Positions 8,001-16,298 of a stretch of DNA of 64,000 bases are shown here, piece by piece. The stretch's first letter is position 1, and each line of letters starts with the position of its first letter. The notes beneath the pieces were generated by a model, which did not search any database, had not been told where the DNA came from, and saw only the letters and a program-made list of their open reading frames with translations. The stretch is from Methylobacterium gossipiicola (GTDB taxonomy: Bacteria > Pseudomonadota > Alphaproteobacteria > Rhizobiales > Beijerinckiaceae). The stretch lies in contig NZ_FOPM01000003.1 in NCBI RefSeq assembly GCF_900113485.1, positions 206,900 to 270,899 of the forward strand, written 5' to 3'. A program made the position numbers and the translations under genes.

Positions 8001-10308
8001 CGTCACGGTGGCGGCCCCCGCCAAGGTGCGTCCCCGCGAAACCCTGACCCTGCCGATCCAACTCGCCGGCCTCGCCCCCGGCGAGGCGGCCCGCGTCAGC
8101 GTGGCCCTGGTGGATGTCGGCATCCTCAACCTGACCCGCTACGAGGCGCCCGATCCGTTCCGGCACTTCTTCGGGCAGAAGGCCCTCGGGCCGGAGATCC
8201 GCGACCTCTACGGATACCTCATCGACGGGATGCAGGGGACACTCGGGGCCATCCGCTCGGGTGGTGACGGCGGGGCCGCCGAACTCGCCGACGCGCCCCC
8301 GACCCAGGCGCCGCTGGCCCTCTATTCCGGCCCCGTCACCGTGGGACCGGATGGCCGGACCAGCGTCAGCTTTCCGCTGCCGGCCTTCAATGGCACCGGC
8401 CGGGTGATGGTCACGGCCTGGAGCCGCGCCAAGGTGGGGTCGGCCCAGGCCGACGTGATCATCCGCGATCCCGTCATCCTCACCGGCACCCTGCCGCGCT
8501 TCCTCAATGTCGGCGACCGTTCGCGCTTCCACATCGCCCTCGACAACGTCGAGGGACCCGCCGGGGACTATGCCGTCGATCTGAAGCCGACGGGCTCCGT
8601 GGTGGTGGGGGCGGAGGCCCTGCACAAGACCCTGCGGCTGGAGGCGGGCGGCAAGGGCGCCTTCGTGATTCCCATCACGGCCGCCGGCCCGGGAGCGACG
8701 CGCCTCGACGTGACCCTCTCTGGCCCCGGCCTGCCGGCCGGTGTCGGCCAGAGCTTCACCCTGCCCATCGGGGCCGGGACGGGGCCGCTCGCCCGCCGCA
8801 CGGTGCAGCCGCTCCAGCCCGGCGCCACCATGACGGTGACGGACGAAGTGCTCGCCGACATCCTGCCCGGCACCGGGGCCGTGTCCGTCTCGGCCTCGAC
8901 CTTCGCGGGCATCGACGTGCCGGCCCTGCTCCAGGCCCTCGAACGCTATCCCTATACCTGCTCCGAGCAGACCGTGAGCCGGGCGATGCCGCTCCTGGCG
9001 CTGAGCCGGGCGGCGCCGCAAGGCCGGATGGGCGTTGAGGACACCGTGGACATCCGCATCCGCGAGGCCATCGACCGGGTGCTCTCGCGCCAGAACTCGT
9101 CGGGCGAGTTCGGCCTGTGGTCCGTGGGTGGGCAGAACGACGTCTGGCTCAACGCCTACGTCACCGACTTCCTCACCCGGGCCCGCGAGCGCGGCTTCGC
9201 CGTGCCGCCCACCGCCTTCACCAATGCCCTCGACAGCCTGCGCAACGCGGTGGCCAATGCCAGCGAGGTGCGGGACGGCGGCATGGACATCGCCTATGCG
9301 GCCTATGTGTTGGCCCGAAACGGCCGCCCGGTGATGGGGGATCTGCGTTACCTCGCCGACACCAAGCTCGACGCCTTCGCCACCCCCCTGGGGCGCGGCC
9401 AGATCGCGGCGGCCCTCGCGCTCCTCGGTGATCGGGGCCGTGCCGCCAAGGCCTTCGCCTCCGCCGTCTCGGCCTTGCGGAGTCCAGGCCCCGCCGACCG
9501 GGCGGATTACGGCTCGCGCCTGCGCGATGGCGCCGGCCTCCTGACCCTCGCGGCCGAGACCGGCCTCGCCCGCGACGCGGTCCAGCCCCTCGCGACTCTC
9601 ATCGCCGAGGAACGCGGGGACGGGCGCACGACGAGCACGCAGGAGAACGCCTGGATGGTGATGGCAGCGCAAGGACTCGCCAAGGACGCGGAGGCCCAGC
9701 GCTTCACCCTCGACGGCAAGCCGGAATCGGGTGCCCTGGCGCGGCTCTACCGGGGCGACGCCCTGGCTGAGAAGCCCGTCGCCCTTACCAATGCCGGCAC
9801 GGCGACGGCGCAGGTGGTGGTGAGCGTGATCGGCAACCCCATCGCCCCCGAACCCGCCGAATCGCGCGGCTACGGCATCGAGCGGACCTATCACCGCCTC
9901 GACGGATCACCCGTCGATCTCGCGCAGGGGCTGCAGCAGAACGACCGCCTCGTCGTCGTCCTCAAGGTCACGGAAGCCAAGGCGAGCCCGGGGCGTCTCC
10001 TCCTCGTCGACCGGCTGCCGGCGGGGCTGGAGATCGACAACCCGAAACTCCTTGACGCCGACGCCCTGGCGGGCCTGAGCTTCGCCAAGTCCGACGTCGC
10101 GCCCGTCTACACCGCCTTCCGGGACGACCGCTTCGTCGCCGCCTACGAGCGGACGGCCGAACAATCGGCGTTCTTCCGCGTCGCCTACACCGTGCGGGCC
10201 GTCTCCCCCGGCACCTACATCCACCCGGCCGCCACCATCGAGGACATGTATCGGCCGGAGCGGTTTGGGCGCACGGGGTTCGGGTCGCTGGTGGTGAGCG
10301 CGAAGTAG
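5014..10308 (+). CDS. Alpha-2-macroglobulin family protein with intact thioester motif
   Basis: A 1764-residue periplasmic protein. Bacterial alpha-2-macroglobulins are thought to trap foreign proteases that breach the outer membrane. A signal peptide (about residues 1-31, ending VWAQA) follows the ATG at 5014, which has GAGGGAG upstream; the frame is open from 4897, but that segment is not protein-like. After an N-terminal TPR-like region (about 70-200) come repeated beta-sandwich MG domains, the A2M core and a C-terminal alpha-helical thioester domain. The motif CSEQ (Cys1316-Gln1319), in the context YPYTCSEQT, is the internal thioester seen in the pbpC-linked class. The immediately downstream gene is the expected partner pbpC. 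Length is close to the family norm. Confidence 0.92.
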   Translation: MAGSTGYRRTAMIAAGAIFLNGLLGMPVWAQAPAGPTARTPLKAASQKTFQRETLASDGVRLEATLKTQAGPPRPAARARAEGASLMEAEKPTEALKPLGAAVASEPGNPANWLAYARAASAAGNAESGNYAGRMLLRRDARAAAYVGYLRATTAAGEAEALATLGEVYATESEWRPSLEAYRASLALADVPEVRETYEGYRAEHGFRILDYKVDSDAAAPRVCFQFSEGLAAKTDFTPFVAVSGAANAAVTGSGQQICVDGLRHGERYAFVLRQGIPSSAGETLLKSGDYEVYIRDRSPQVRFTGRNYVLPRTGQAGVPLVSVNAPKLDVEVLRIGDRGLLPSLRSEDFLSQLSGVTARTIAEQKGQRVWKGVLDTAKADLNAEAVTAFPVLQAVGKLEPGLYVMLAQPSGVAATVDEEGGYEAQATQWFVVSDLGLTVFKGRDGVHVFARSLASAAVVAGAEVRLVARNNEVLATARTDAQGHVAFAPGLARGEGGIAPGLVVAQVGDDYGFLDLNQSAFDLTDRGVTGRPQPGAVEAYLFPERGVYRSGETVNLTALLRDATGVAVPDLPLTLVLKRPDGVEARRVAVADAGLGGRSLAVPLLPGAQPGTWRVSAYTDPKAPAIGEASFLVEDYVPERLDVALSSPAPNLTRGAPATLDVAARYLYGAPGAGLDMSGTVLVQQAAGSGIKGLEGFSVGLDDERVEAVSQEIEARATTDAQGRARLTVPVPEVAAPRPTEARITLLVGEPGGRALSRSLTLPILPDGPVLALRKTFTGDLPEGGTAGFEVVMAAPDGRRLSQAGVTWTLQRVEKTYQWYREGGRWSYEPVTNTKRIADGKLDLAPDALGRIQSVVTYGTYRLEATVPGRPQATASVTFTVGWGGGETADVPDRLDLRLDKPAYAAGETLRARLQPRFAGQATLAVVSDRVHAVLTVAVPSGGTTVDIPVKAEWGAGAYLVATAYRPLDQAAKRLPGRALGVAWFAVDPASQGLAVTVAAPAKVRPRETLTLPIQLAGLAPGEAARVSVALVDVGILNLTRYEAPDPFRHFFGQKALGPEIRDLYGYLIDGMQGTLGAIRSGGDGGAAELADAPPTQAPLALYSGPVTVGPDGRTSVSFPLPAFNGTGRVMVTAWSRAKVGSAQADVIIRDPVILTGTLPRFLNVGDRSRFHIALDNVEGPAGDYAVDLKPTGSVVVGAEALHKTLRLEAGGKGAFVIPITAAGPGATRLDVTLSGPGLPAGVGQSFTLPIGAGTGPLARRTVQPLQPGATMTVTDEVLADILPGTGAVSVSASTFAGIDVPALLQALERYPYTCSEQTVSRAMPLLALSRAAPQGRMGVEDTVDIRIREAIDRVLSRQNSSGEFGLWSVGGQNDVWLNAYVTDFLTRARERGFAVPPTAFTNALDSLRNAVANASEVRDGGMDIAYAAYVLARNGRPVMGDLRYLADTKLDAFATPLGRGQIAAALALLGDRGRAAKAFASAVSALRSPGPADRADYGSRLRDGAGLLTLAAETGLARDAVQPLATLIAEERGDGRTTSTQENAWMVMAAQGLAKDAEAQRFTLDGKPESGALARLYRGDALAEKPVALTNAGTATAQVVVSVIGNPIAPEPAESRGYGIERTYHRLDGSPVDLAQGLQQNDRLVVVLKVTEAKASPGRLLLVDRLPAGLEIDNPKLLDADALAGLSFAKSDVAPVYTAFRDDRFVAAYERTAEQSAFFRVAYTVRAVSPGTYIHPAATIEDMYRPERFGRTGFGSLVVSAK

Positions 10309-10312
10309 GGCG

Positions 10313-12565
10313 ATGAGGGGTGAGGCGTCGACCTCAGGTTCCCCCGCGTCCCGGCACGTTCGCTCGGACGCGGCGGCACGCGAGGGCACCGTTGTGGAGG
10401 TTGGGGCGGGTTCCCACACCTCACCCCAACCCTCTCCTTCCAGGAAAGGGAGACCGTCGCGGTTCGGGCAACGGACGCGGATCGCCGCCATGGGGCTGGT
10501 CGCCCTGCTCCTGACGACTTGCGGCGGCGCATCCCTCGCCCTCTGGCGCTTCATTGCGACCCTTCCGCCCCTCGATCTCACGCAGGCGCAGCTCCGCTCC
10601 ACCGTGGTCCTCGACCGCGACGGCGGGCTCCTGCGTCCGTTCGCGACGGGGGACGGGCGCTGGCGTCTGCCGCTCCGCGCAGCGGAGGTCGATCCCCGCT
10701 TCCTCGCCATGCTGACGGCCTACGAGGACCGGCGCTTCGCCACCCATCCTGGGGTCGATCCGGCCGCCATCCTGCGTGCCGCCGGGCAATGGCTGCGCCA
10801 CGGCCGCATCGTCTCGGGCGGCTCCACCCTGTCGATGCAGGTGGCCCGCCTTGTCGAGCCCCGCGCCGCGCGGTCCCTCGACGCCAAGCTGCGCCAGATG
10901 GTGCGGGCCGTCGAACTCGAGCGCCGCTTCGGCAAGGCCGGACTGCTCGACCTCTACCTCGCGCTCGCGCCCTATGGCGGCCCGGTGGAGGGCCTGCGCG
11001 CGGCGAGCCGCGCCTATCTCGGGCGCGATCCGGCGCGTCTCTCCTTCGCCGAGGCCGCTCTCCTCGTCGCCCTGCCGCAGGCCCCGGAGGCCCGCCGGCC
11101 CGACCGCTTCCCCCTGGCCGCCCGGCGCGCCCGCGACCGGGTGCTCGACCGCGTCGCCGCGCGGGGCGTCATCACCCCGGCCGAGGCGCGGGCGGCCAAG
11201 GCCGAGCCCGTGCCGCAGGGACGAAAACTCTTCCCCATGCTGGCCGCGCACGCGGCGGAGGCGGCGGTCGCGGCCGATCCAGCGTCGCGCAGCATCCGCC
11301 TCACCCTCGACGGACGCCTGCAGGCGAGCCTCGAAGCCCTCGCTACCGAACGCGCCGCCGCCCTCGGCCCCGGCCTTTCCATCGCCATCCTGGCCCTCGA
11401 CAACCGCACGGGCGCGGTGCTCGCGCAGGTCGGGAGCCCCGGCCACGGCGACACGAGTCGTCGTGGCGCCATCGACATGACGGGGGCCGTCCGCTCGCCG
11501 GGCTCGGCCCTGAAGCCATTCATCTACGCCCTGGCCTTCGAGCAGGGGATCGCCCATCCGGAGACCCAACTCGACGACCGGCCCGTGCGCTTTCCCGGCG
11601 GCTACGCCCCCGAGAATTTCGACCTCGGCTACCAGGGCACCGTGACGGCGCGGCGCGCGCTTCAGCTGTCCCTCAACGTGCCGGCGGTGGAACTGCTCCA
11701 GGCCGTCGGCGCCGCCCGGTTCATCGCCCGCCTGCGTGAGGCCGGCGCCCGTATCGAACTCCCGCGCGACACCGCGCCGGGCCTGCCCGTGGCGCTCGGC
11801 GGCCTCGGCATCACCCTGACCGACCTCGCGCGGCTGTTCTCGGGCCTGGCGCGTGGCGGATCGGTGCCGCCCCTCGTGCGCCGGCCGGATAGGCCGCCCG
11901 TCGAGGGGAGCGAACGCCGCATCGCCGAGCCGGTCGCGGCCTGGTATGTCGCCGACACGTTGCGTGGCGCGCCGCCGCCCGAGAACGCCCTGGCGGGTCG
12001 GATCGCCTACAAGACCGGGACCTCCTACGGCTACCGCGATGCCTGGGCGGTGGGATTCGACCGGCGCGTCACCTTCGCGGTCTGGGTCGGGCGCCCCGAC
12101 GGCAATGCCGTGCCGGGCCTCGTCGGCCGGGTGATGGCCGCTCCGATCCTGTTCGATGCCTTCGCGCGGTTCGGCGGCGAGCCCGAGGCCGTGCCGCGCC
12201 CGCCCGATGCCCTTGTCACCACCACCGCCGGCCTGCCGCCACCGCTCCGGCACATCCGCCGCGATGGTCCGAAAACGGTCGCGACGAGCCTCACCGCGAC
12301 GCTCAGGATCGCCTACCCGCCCGACGGCGCCCGGATCGACCTCGGCCTCACGGAAACCGGCCTAGCGGGCGGTGCGCCTGACGCGGCTCTTGCCCTGAAG
12401 GCGATCGGTGGCGTGCCCCCCCTGACTTGGATGATCGATGGCTCGCCCGTCGTGGCCGGGGTCCGGCGCGAATCCGTGTGGAGCCCCGAGGGGGCCGGCT
12501 TCGCCCGAATCTCGGTGATGGATGCCGCCGGGGCGTCCGATTCCGTTACGGTCCGCATCGAGTAG
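10313..12565 (+). CDS. pbpC: Penicillin-binding protein 1C (bifunctional transglycosylase/transpeptidase)
   Basis: Class A PBP that polymerises glycan and may repair peptidoglycan; in many bacteria it is encoded next to an alpha-2-macroglobulin, as here (4-nt gap). An N-terminal membrane helix (GLVALLLTTCGGASLALW) precedes the transglycosylase domain with AYEDRRFATHPGVDP and SGGSTLSMQ. The transpeptidase domain has SALK (SxxK), SLN (SxN) and KTGTSYG (KTG). A C-terminal BiPBP_C beta domain ends the protein. The start is uncertain. The first 59 codons from 10313 read through a palindromic intergenic-repeat-like stretch (TSPQPSPSRKG); an internal ATG at 10490 would start right at the membrane helix but remove the basic residues preceding it. 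The last 204 nt overlap the convergent GGDEF frame. Confidence 0.9.
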   Translation: MRGEASTSGSPASRHVRSDAAAREGTVVEVGAGSHTSPQPSPSRKGRPSRFGQRTRIAAMGLVALLLTTCGGASLALWRFIATLPPLDLTQAQLRSTVVLDRDGGLLRPFATGDGRWRLPLRAAEVDPRFLAMLTAYEDRRFATHPGVDPAAILRAAGQWLRHGRIVSGGSTLSMQVARLVEPRAARSLDAKLRQMVRAVELERRFGKAGLLDLYLALAPYGGPVEGLRAASRAYLGRDPARLSFAEAALLVALPQAPEARRPDRFPLAARRARDRVLDRVAARGVITPAEARAAKAEPVPQGRKLFPMLAAHAAEAAVAADPASRSIRLTLDGRLQASLEALATERAAALGPGLSIAILALDNRTGAVLAQVGSPGHGDTSRRGAIDMTGAVRSPGSALKPFIYALAFEQGIAHPETQLDDRPVRFPGGYAPENFDLGYQGTVTARRALQLSLNVPAVELLQAVGAARFIARLREAGARIELPRDTAPGLPVALGGLGITLTDLARLFSGLARGGSVPPLVRRPDRPPVEGSERRIAEPVAAWYVADTLRGAPPPENALAGRIAYKTGTSYGYRDAWAVGFDRRVTFAVWVGRPDGNAVPGLVGRVMAAPILFDAFARFGGEPEAVPRPPDALVTTTAGLPPPLRHIRRDGPKTVATSLTATLRIAYPPDGARIDLGLTETGLAGGAPDAALALKAIGGVPPLTWMIDGSPVVAGVRRESVWSPEGAGFARISVMDAAGASDSVTVRIE
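10419..10453. repeat. Short extragenic-palindrome-like sequence near the pbpC start
   Basis: The stretch beginning CCTCACCCCAACCCTCTCC and ending AAAGGGAGA has the look of the small CTCTCC/GGGAGA palindromes scattered between bacterial genes, with an imperfect hairpin around a TTCCAGG loop. If it is such an element, the true pbpC start lies after it (10490). Only one copy is seen in the window. Confidence 0.35.
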
Positions 12566-13732
12566 GGGCCGGTCCGGACGCAGCGTCGGCGGCTCCGCGG
12601 GGCCGCATTCCACGCGGTTCCGGCCGTTGCGCTTGGCGGCATACAGGGCCGCGTCCGCCACCCGCATGAGCGCGTCGAGACTGTGGCCGCATGCCCGTGT
12701 CGTGGTCAGACCGACGCTGACGCTGATGCGCATGTCCGGCGCGCCCGGGATCGCGAGGTTCGCGACGGCCCTGCGGATCATGTCGGCCCGCGCCGTGGCA
12801 TCCGCGACGTCCGTGAACAGGCAGGCGAACTCCTCCCCACCCATGCGGCCGAAGATCGTTCCCGGCGGCATCAGGGCACCGGCGGTCTGGCAGAAGGCCA
12901 CGAGGGCGCCATCGCCGGCGGCATGGCCGCAGGAATCGTTGATGCGCTTGAAATGATCGAGATCGAACAGCAGCAGCGCCGCGTTCGGGGGGCGCCGGTT
13001 CAGGAGTACCTCAGCCTGGGCCACGAAGGCGCCGCGGTTGGCGATTCCCGTGAGCGAATCCGTGGTGGCGGCGAGGCGTTGGAGGTGCTCGGCGCGCTCC
13101 TTGGTCAGGGCCATCAGGACGAAGGCGAGGGCCAGGGTCAACACCATCCCGAAGCAGGCCATGATGGCGAAGGCCGGCGTCGGAAGGAGGGCGACCTTCT
13201 CGAGGGTCGAGCGCTCCACGACGGCCATGGGAATCCGCGCGCTGTACATGGCTCCGTACACCACGAACAGGATCGTGGCCGGATAGCGCGAGACCAGGGG
13301 TTCGCCGCGCCCCCGCCAGATCAGGGCCGCCGTGGCGAAGCAGAAGCCGCCCGCCAAGCTCGAAGCCAGCACGATGCGGGCGGCCATGGAGTCGTAGAAC
13401 TCCGGCACGAGGCACGCGGTGCACCACAGGATGACGCAGGCCACGACCGTCCAAGGGCGCAGGCTGCGGCTTTCGAAGGCGCGGGTGCCCATCCAGATGA
13501 GGCCGTAGGCGCCGATGACCAGGGCGTTGGCGACTCCGATGGAGAGGGCGTCCGCGATCACGCCGCGTAGGGACAGGAGTGCCGAGCCGACGCCGCCGAT
13601 GAGATGCGCGACGCCCCAGATCGCCAGGGCCCGCATCTGCCGGGCCTGACTCCACGACAGCAGGAACAGGCTTCCGACCATGAAGGTCAGAATCACCGTC
13701 ACCACCAGCAAAGTCGGTGCATCGAGCCGCAT
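12362..13732 (-). CDS. Membrane-anchored GGDEF protein, predicted diguanylate cyclase
   Basis: Synthesises cyclic di-GMP if active. Residues 1-210 form about six to seven membrane helices; a short coiled region (KERAEHLQRLAATTD) leads to a GGDEF domain at about 222-375, with the active-site motif GGEEF at 298-302. FDLDHFKRINDSCGH supplies metal and substrate residues. No RxxD inhibitory site is visible five residues before GGEEF. The start at 13732 (MRLDAPTLLV) was chosen over 13795 because the extra residues are not membrane-like. A GGDEF domain should end near residue 378; the frame runs about 78 codons further, 68 of them antisense to the conserved pbpC 3' end. Either the long tail is real or the gene has lost its original stop. 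Confidence 0.85.
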   Translation of the reverse strand: MRLDAPTLLVVTVILTFMVGSLFLLSWSQARQMRALAIWGVAHLIGGVGSALLSLRGVIADALSIGVANALVIGAYGLIWMGTRAFESRSLRPWTVVACVILWCTACLVPEFYDSMAARIVLASSLAGGFCFATAALIWRGRGEPLVSRYPATILFVVYGAMYSARIPMAVVERSTLEKVALLPTPAFAIMACFGMVLTLALAFVLMALTKERAEHLQRLAATTDSLTGIANRGAFVAQAEVLLNRRPPNAALLLFDLDHFKRINDSCGHAAGDGALVAFCQTAGALMPPGTIFGRMGGEEFACLFTDVADATARADMIRRAVANLAIPGAPDMRISVSVGLTTTRACGHSLDALMRVADAALYAAKRNGRNRVECGPAEPPTLRPDRPLLDADRNGIGRPGGIHHRDSGEAGPLGAPHGFAPDPGHDGRAIDHPSQGGHATDRLQGKSRVRRTAR

Positions 13733-14106
13733 GGATCTATTCCGGGCCGCGGGGGGGCCGATCCTCCACCCCTGCGCGGTCGGCCCGATCCGCACAGTCG
13801 AGGTCGAGGTTTAGAGGGGCACCAGGAAGCAAAAGCTTAAACCCAGACGTCGTTCGCTGGCGGGGTGATGCAGGACTCGCAAGATCCTGTCCAAGACCGA
13901 CGGTCCGCAACCAAGGCCCCGTCCGCGACGGCCGCGCATCGCGGCGCCGGGCGCGGGGCAGGGTCGGCTCCTCCTCTGGGGAAACCCGTCCTGATCTTGG
14001 AAAAGGCGGCCCCGATGCAGCGCTATCGCCGAAGATCGGATGTGTGATGCGCGATTTCATGCCGCATCCCATCGATCCCCCTCGGGACGATGGAGATGGG
14101 GCGCGC
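13733..14106. other. Intergenic region without recognised gene
   Basis: Lies between the start of the GGDEF gene and the stop of aroB, both on the minus strand. It should hold the GGDEF promoter and the aroB terminator. No convincing ORF, hairpin with T-tract or repeat was seen. Confidence 0.5.
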
Positions 14107-15225
14107 TCAACCGGCGAGCAATTCGTCGGTCAGGAACGCGCGAACCTCCGCGGCATCGATGCCTGGGGCAATGAAGCTCTGGCCGATCCCCCGGGCGAGG
14201 ATGAAGGTCAGTGCTCCGTCGCGAACCTTCTTGTCCTGCGCCATGGCGTCGAGGAGGGCATCGGCATCGCCGCACCCGCCCGGAACCGCCGCAAGGCTGG
14301 TAGGCAGGCCGGCGAGCGCCAAGTGGTTGGCCACGCGCCCCGCGTCCTGCCCCGGACAGAGGCCGAGACGGGCGGAGAACCGGAAGGCGAGGGCGAGGCC
14401 GATGGCCACACCCTCGCCGTGAACGAGGCGGTCGGAATCGTAGCCGGTGAGGCGTTCCAGGGCGTGACCGAAGGTGTGGCCGAGGTTGAGCAGGGCGCGC
14501 TCGCCGTCCTCCCGCTCGTCCCGCACCACGACGCCGGCCTTGGAGCGACAGCAGATCGCCACGGCCTCGTCACGCTCCGGGCCGCCGGAGAAGATGCCGG
14601 CCCAATGGGCCTCGCACCAGTCGAAGAAGGCGGCGTCGCCGATGAGGCCATACTTGGCGACCTCGGCGTAGCCGGCGCGCATCTCGCGCTCCGACAGGGT
14701 GTCGAGGGTGGCGGTATCGGCCAGGACGAGGCGCGGCTGATGGAACGCCCCGATGAGGTTCTTGCCGAGGGGCGAATTGATGCCGGTCTTGCCGCCGACG
14801 GACGAATCGACCTGAGCGAGGAGCGAAGTCGGCGCCTGGACGAACCGAACGCCGCGCCGCAGGGTGGCGGCGGCGAACCCCGCCAGATCCCCCACGACAC
14901 CGCCGCCGAGGGCCACGACGATATCGCCGCGCTCGACCTTGTGGGCGAGGAGCCCGTCGCAGACTTCCGCGTACGTCGCGTAGCTCTTCGAGGCTTCGCC
15001 CGGCGCCACGGTGACGAGGCCGGAGCGCAGGCCCGCCGCTTCCAGACTCGTCCGCAACCGGTCGGCATACAGGGCCGCGACATTGGAATCGGACACGATC
15101 ACGGCCGCCCGCGCGCCGAGGGACGCGATACGGACGCCGGCCTCGTCCAGGAGGCCGCGGCCGATGAGGATGCTGTAGGCGCGGCCCTGGTCGAGGGATA
15201 CGTCCACGGTCAGGCGGTCGGTCAC
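14107..15225 (-). CDS. aroB: 3-dehydroquinate synthase
   Basis: Second step of the shikimate pathway: DAHP to 3-dehydroquinate, NAD+ and divalent-metal dependent, cytoplasmic. The 372-residue product shows the NAD-binding region GDIVVALGGGVVGDLAGF, the substrate-binding stretch SSVGGKTGIN and NLIGAFHQP, and the metal-site segments GYAEVAKYG and LNLGHTFGHALE. Length is normal. The start is GTG at 15225, overlapping the aroK stop (GTGA); the open frame extends further upstream but only as antisense-like sequence inside aroK. Translationally coupled to aroK, a conserved alphaproteobacterial pair. Confidence 0.95.
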   Translation of the reverse strand: MTDRLTVDVSLDQGRAYSILIGRGLLDEAGVRIASLGARAAVIVSDSNVAALYADRLRTSLEAAGLRSGLVTVAPGEASKSYATYAEVCDGLLAHKVERGDIVVALGGGVVGDLAGFAAATLRRGVRFVQAPTSLLAQVDSSVGGKTGINSPLGKNLIGAFHQPRLVLADTATLDTLSEREMRAGYAEVAKYGLIGDAAFFDWCEAHWAGIFSGGPERDEAVAICCRSKAGVVVRDEREDGERALLNLGHTFGHALERLTGYDSDRLVHGEGVAIGLALAFRFSARLGLCPGQDAGRVANHLALAGLPTSLAAVPGGCGDADALLDAMAQDKKVRDGALTFILARGIGQSFIAPGIDAAEVRAFLTDELLAG

Positions 15226-15854
15226 TGGGCTGCGATTCCCTGGGGGTCGAGGCTTAAGGGGACGGGGCCGTTGAGGTGGAGGTCCAGGGCTTCCATCACG
15301 TCCTGCACCACGCGGTCGTGGGCGACATCGCGCGACAGCACCACCACGTCGGAGAGGGCGTAGACGGGATGGCGCAACTCCATCAGGCCGCGCAGGGTCT
15401 CCTCCGGATCGTCGGTCTGAAGGAGGGGGCGGCCGCCGCGCTTGCGCACCCGGCGCATGAGCACGTCGAGTTCGGCCTTCAGCCACACGGAGACGCCGCG
15501 CTCCGCGATCCGCTCCCGCGTGCTCTCGCGCATGAAGGCGCCGCCGCCCGTGGCGAGTACCAGGGGGCCCTCTCGCATGAGCCGGGCGATCACCCGCTCC
15601 TCGCCATCGCGAAAGCTCGGCTCACCGTAGATGGCGAAGATGTCCGGGATGGTCAGCTTGGCCGCCGTCTCGATCTCGATGTCGGCATCCCGGAACATCA
15701 GGCCGAGGCGAGAGGCCAGGCGGCGGCCGACCGTGCTCTTGCCGGCCCCCATCAGGCCGACGAGCACGATGGAGCGATCGCCCAAGGCTCGGCGCAGGCG
15801 CAGTTCGATGGGGTCGCCCGGGGGCGGGGTGCCCTGAGGCTCGGCTTCGGTCAT
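15222..15854 (-). CDS. aroK: Shikimate kinase
   Basis: Phosphorylates shikimate at the 3-hydroxyl using ATP. The 210-residue protein has a 30-residue N-terminal extension, then the Walker A loop GLMGAGKST (about residues 33-41), the shikimate-binding DADIEIE, the conserved FR(D)GEE, and TGGGAF. The lid region follows (RVRKRGGRPLL). It is the first gene of the aroK-aroB operon, overlapping aroB by four nucleotides. Upstream it diverges from the small membrane protein/xerD pair, leaving a 291-nt shared promoter region. Confidence 0.95.
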   Translation of the reverse strand: MTEAEPQGTPPPGDPIELRLRRALGDRSIVLVGLMGAGKSTVGRRLASRLGLMFRDADIEIETAAKLTIPDIFAIYGEPSFRDGEERVIARLMREGPLVLATGGGAFMRESTRERIAERGVSVWLKAELDVLMRRVRKRGGRPLLQTDDPEETLRGLMELRHPVYALSDVVVLSRDVAHDRVVQDVMEALDLHLNGPVPLSLDPQGIAAQ

Positions 15855-16145
15855 GGCTTCTTCACATCGTTGCGCGGGTCTTAGCGCGTTTTGCAGATCG
15901 GGCGAAGCGGCGCCTGCCTCGGGACGCTCAAGAAAACCCGATTGTGCCGGTTCACCGCCCCGGCCGTTGCTTGGGCCGCCCCTGTGGCCGCGAAGTCATT
16001 GCCATGGCGTGCCCCGCATGGTGCAAGCGAAGACCCCTTGTTCGTTGCCACCGCACCGCCGCCCCTGACGTGTTCTCCGGTGAAGTGGATGCCGGTTCGT
16101 CGCGAGAGAACACGAGTCCCCGTTTCGCGATCGAGGTTCGTCCGC

Positions 16146-16298
16146 GTGCCGACCCTGTTCCGTTTCCTCGCCACCCTCGCGATTCTGGGCGGGCTCGCCT
16201 TCGCGGGGTTGTTCGCCCTGGCGACCCTGGTGGTGCCGACGCCGCGCGAGATGACCGTGACGATTCCCGCCTCCAAGCTTCAACCGCCCGGCCGGTGA
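16146..16298 (+). CDS. Small single-pass membrane protein upstream of xerD (50 aa)
   Basis: A 50-residue protein starting at GTG: VPTLFRFLATLAILGG, one membrane helix, then VVPTPREMTVTIPASK. Tiny proteins with a helix followed by a P-x-PREMTVT(V/I)P segment precede xerD in many Rhizobiales; function unknown (from memory of that gene order). GAGG lies nine nucleotides before the GTG at 16146, favouring it over an upstream ATG at 16092. Its stop overlaps the xerD start (GTGA), so the two are translationally coupled. It may be annotated elsewhere as a histidine kinase fragment, but no kinase motif exists. Confidence 0.65.
   Translation: MPTLFRFLATLAILGGLAFAGLFALATLVVPTPREMTVTIPASKLQPPGR

Noticed and set aside
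7705..9894. 729-codon open frame antisense to the alpha-2-macroglobulin gene
   Set aside because: Low-complexity, no domain pattern, and lies entirely opposite a conserved gene; a GC-driven shadow.
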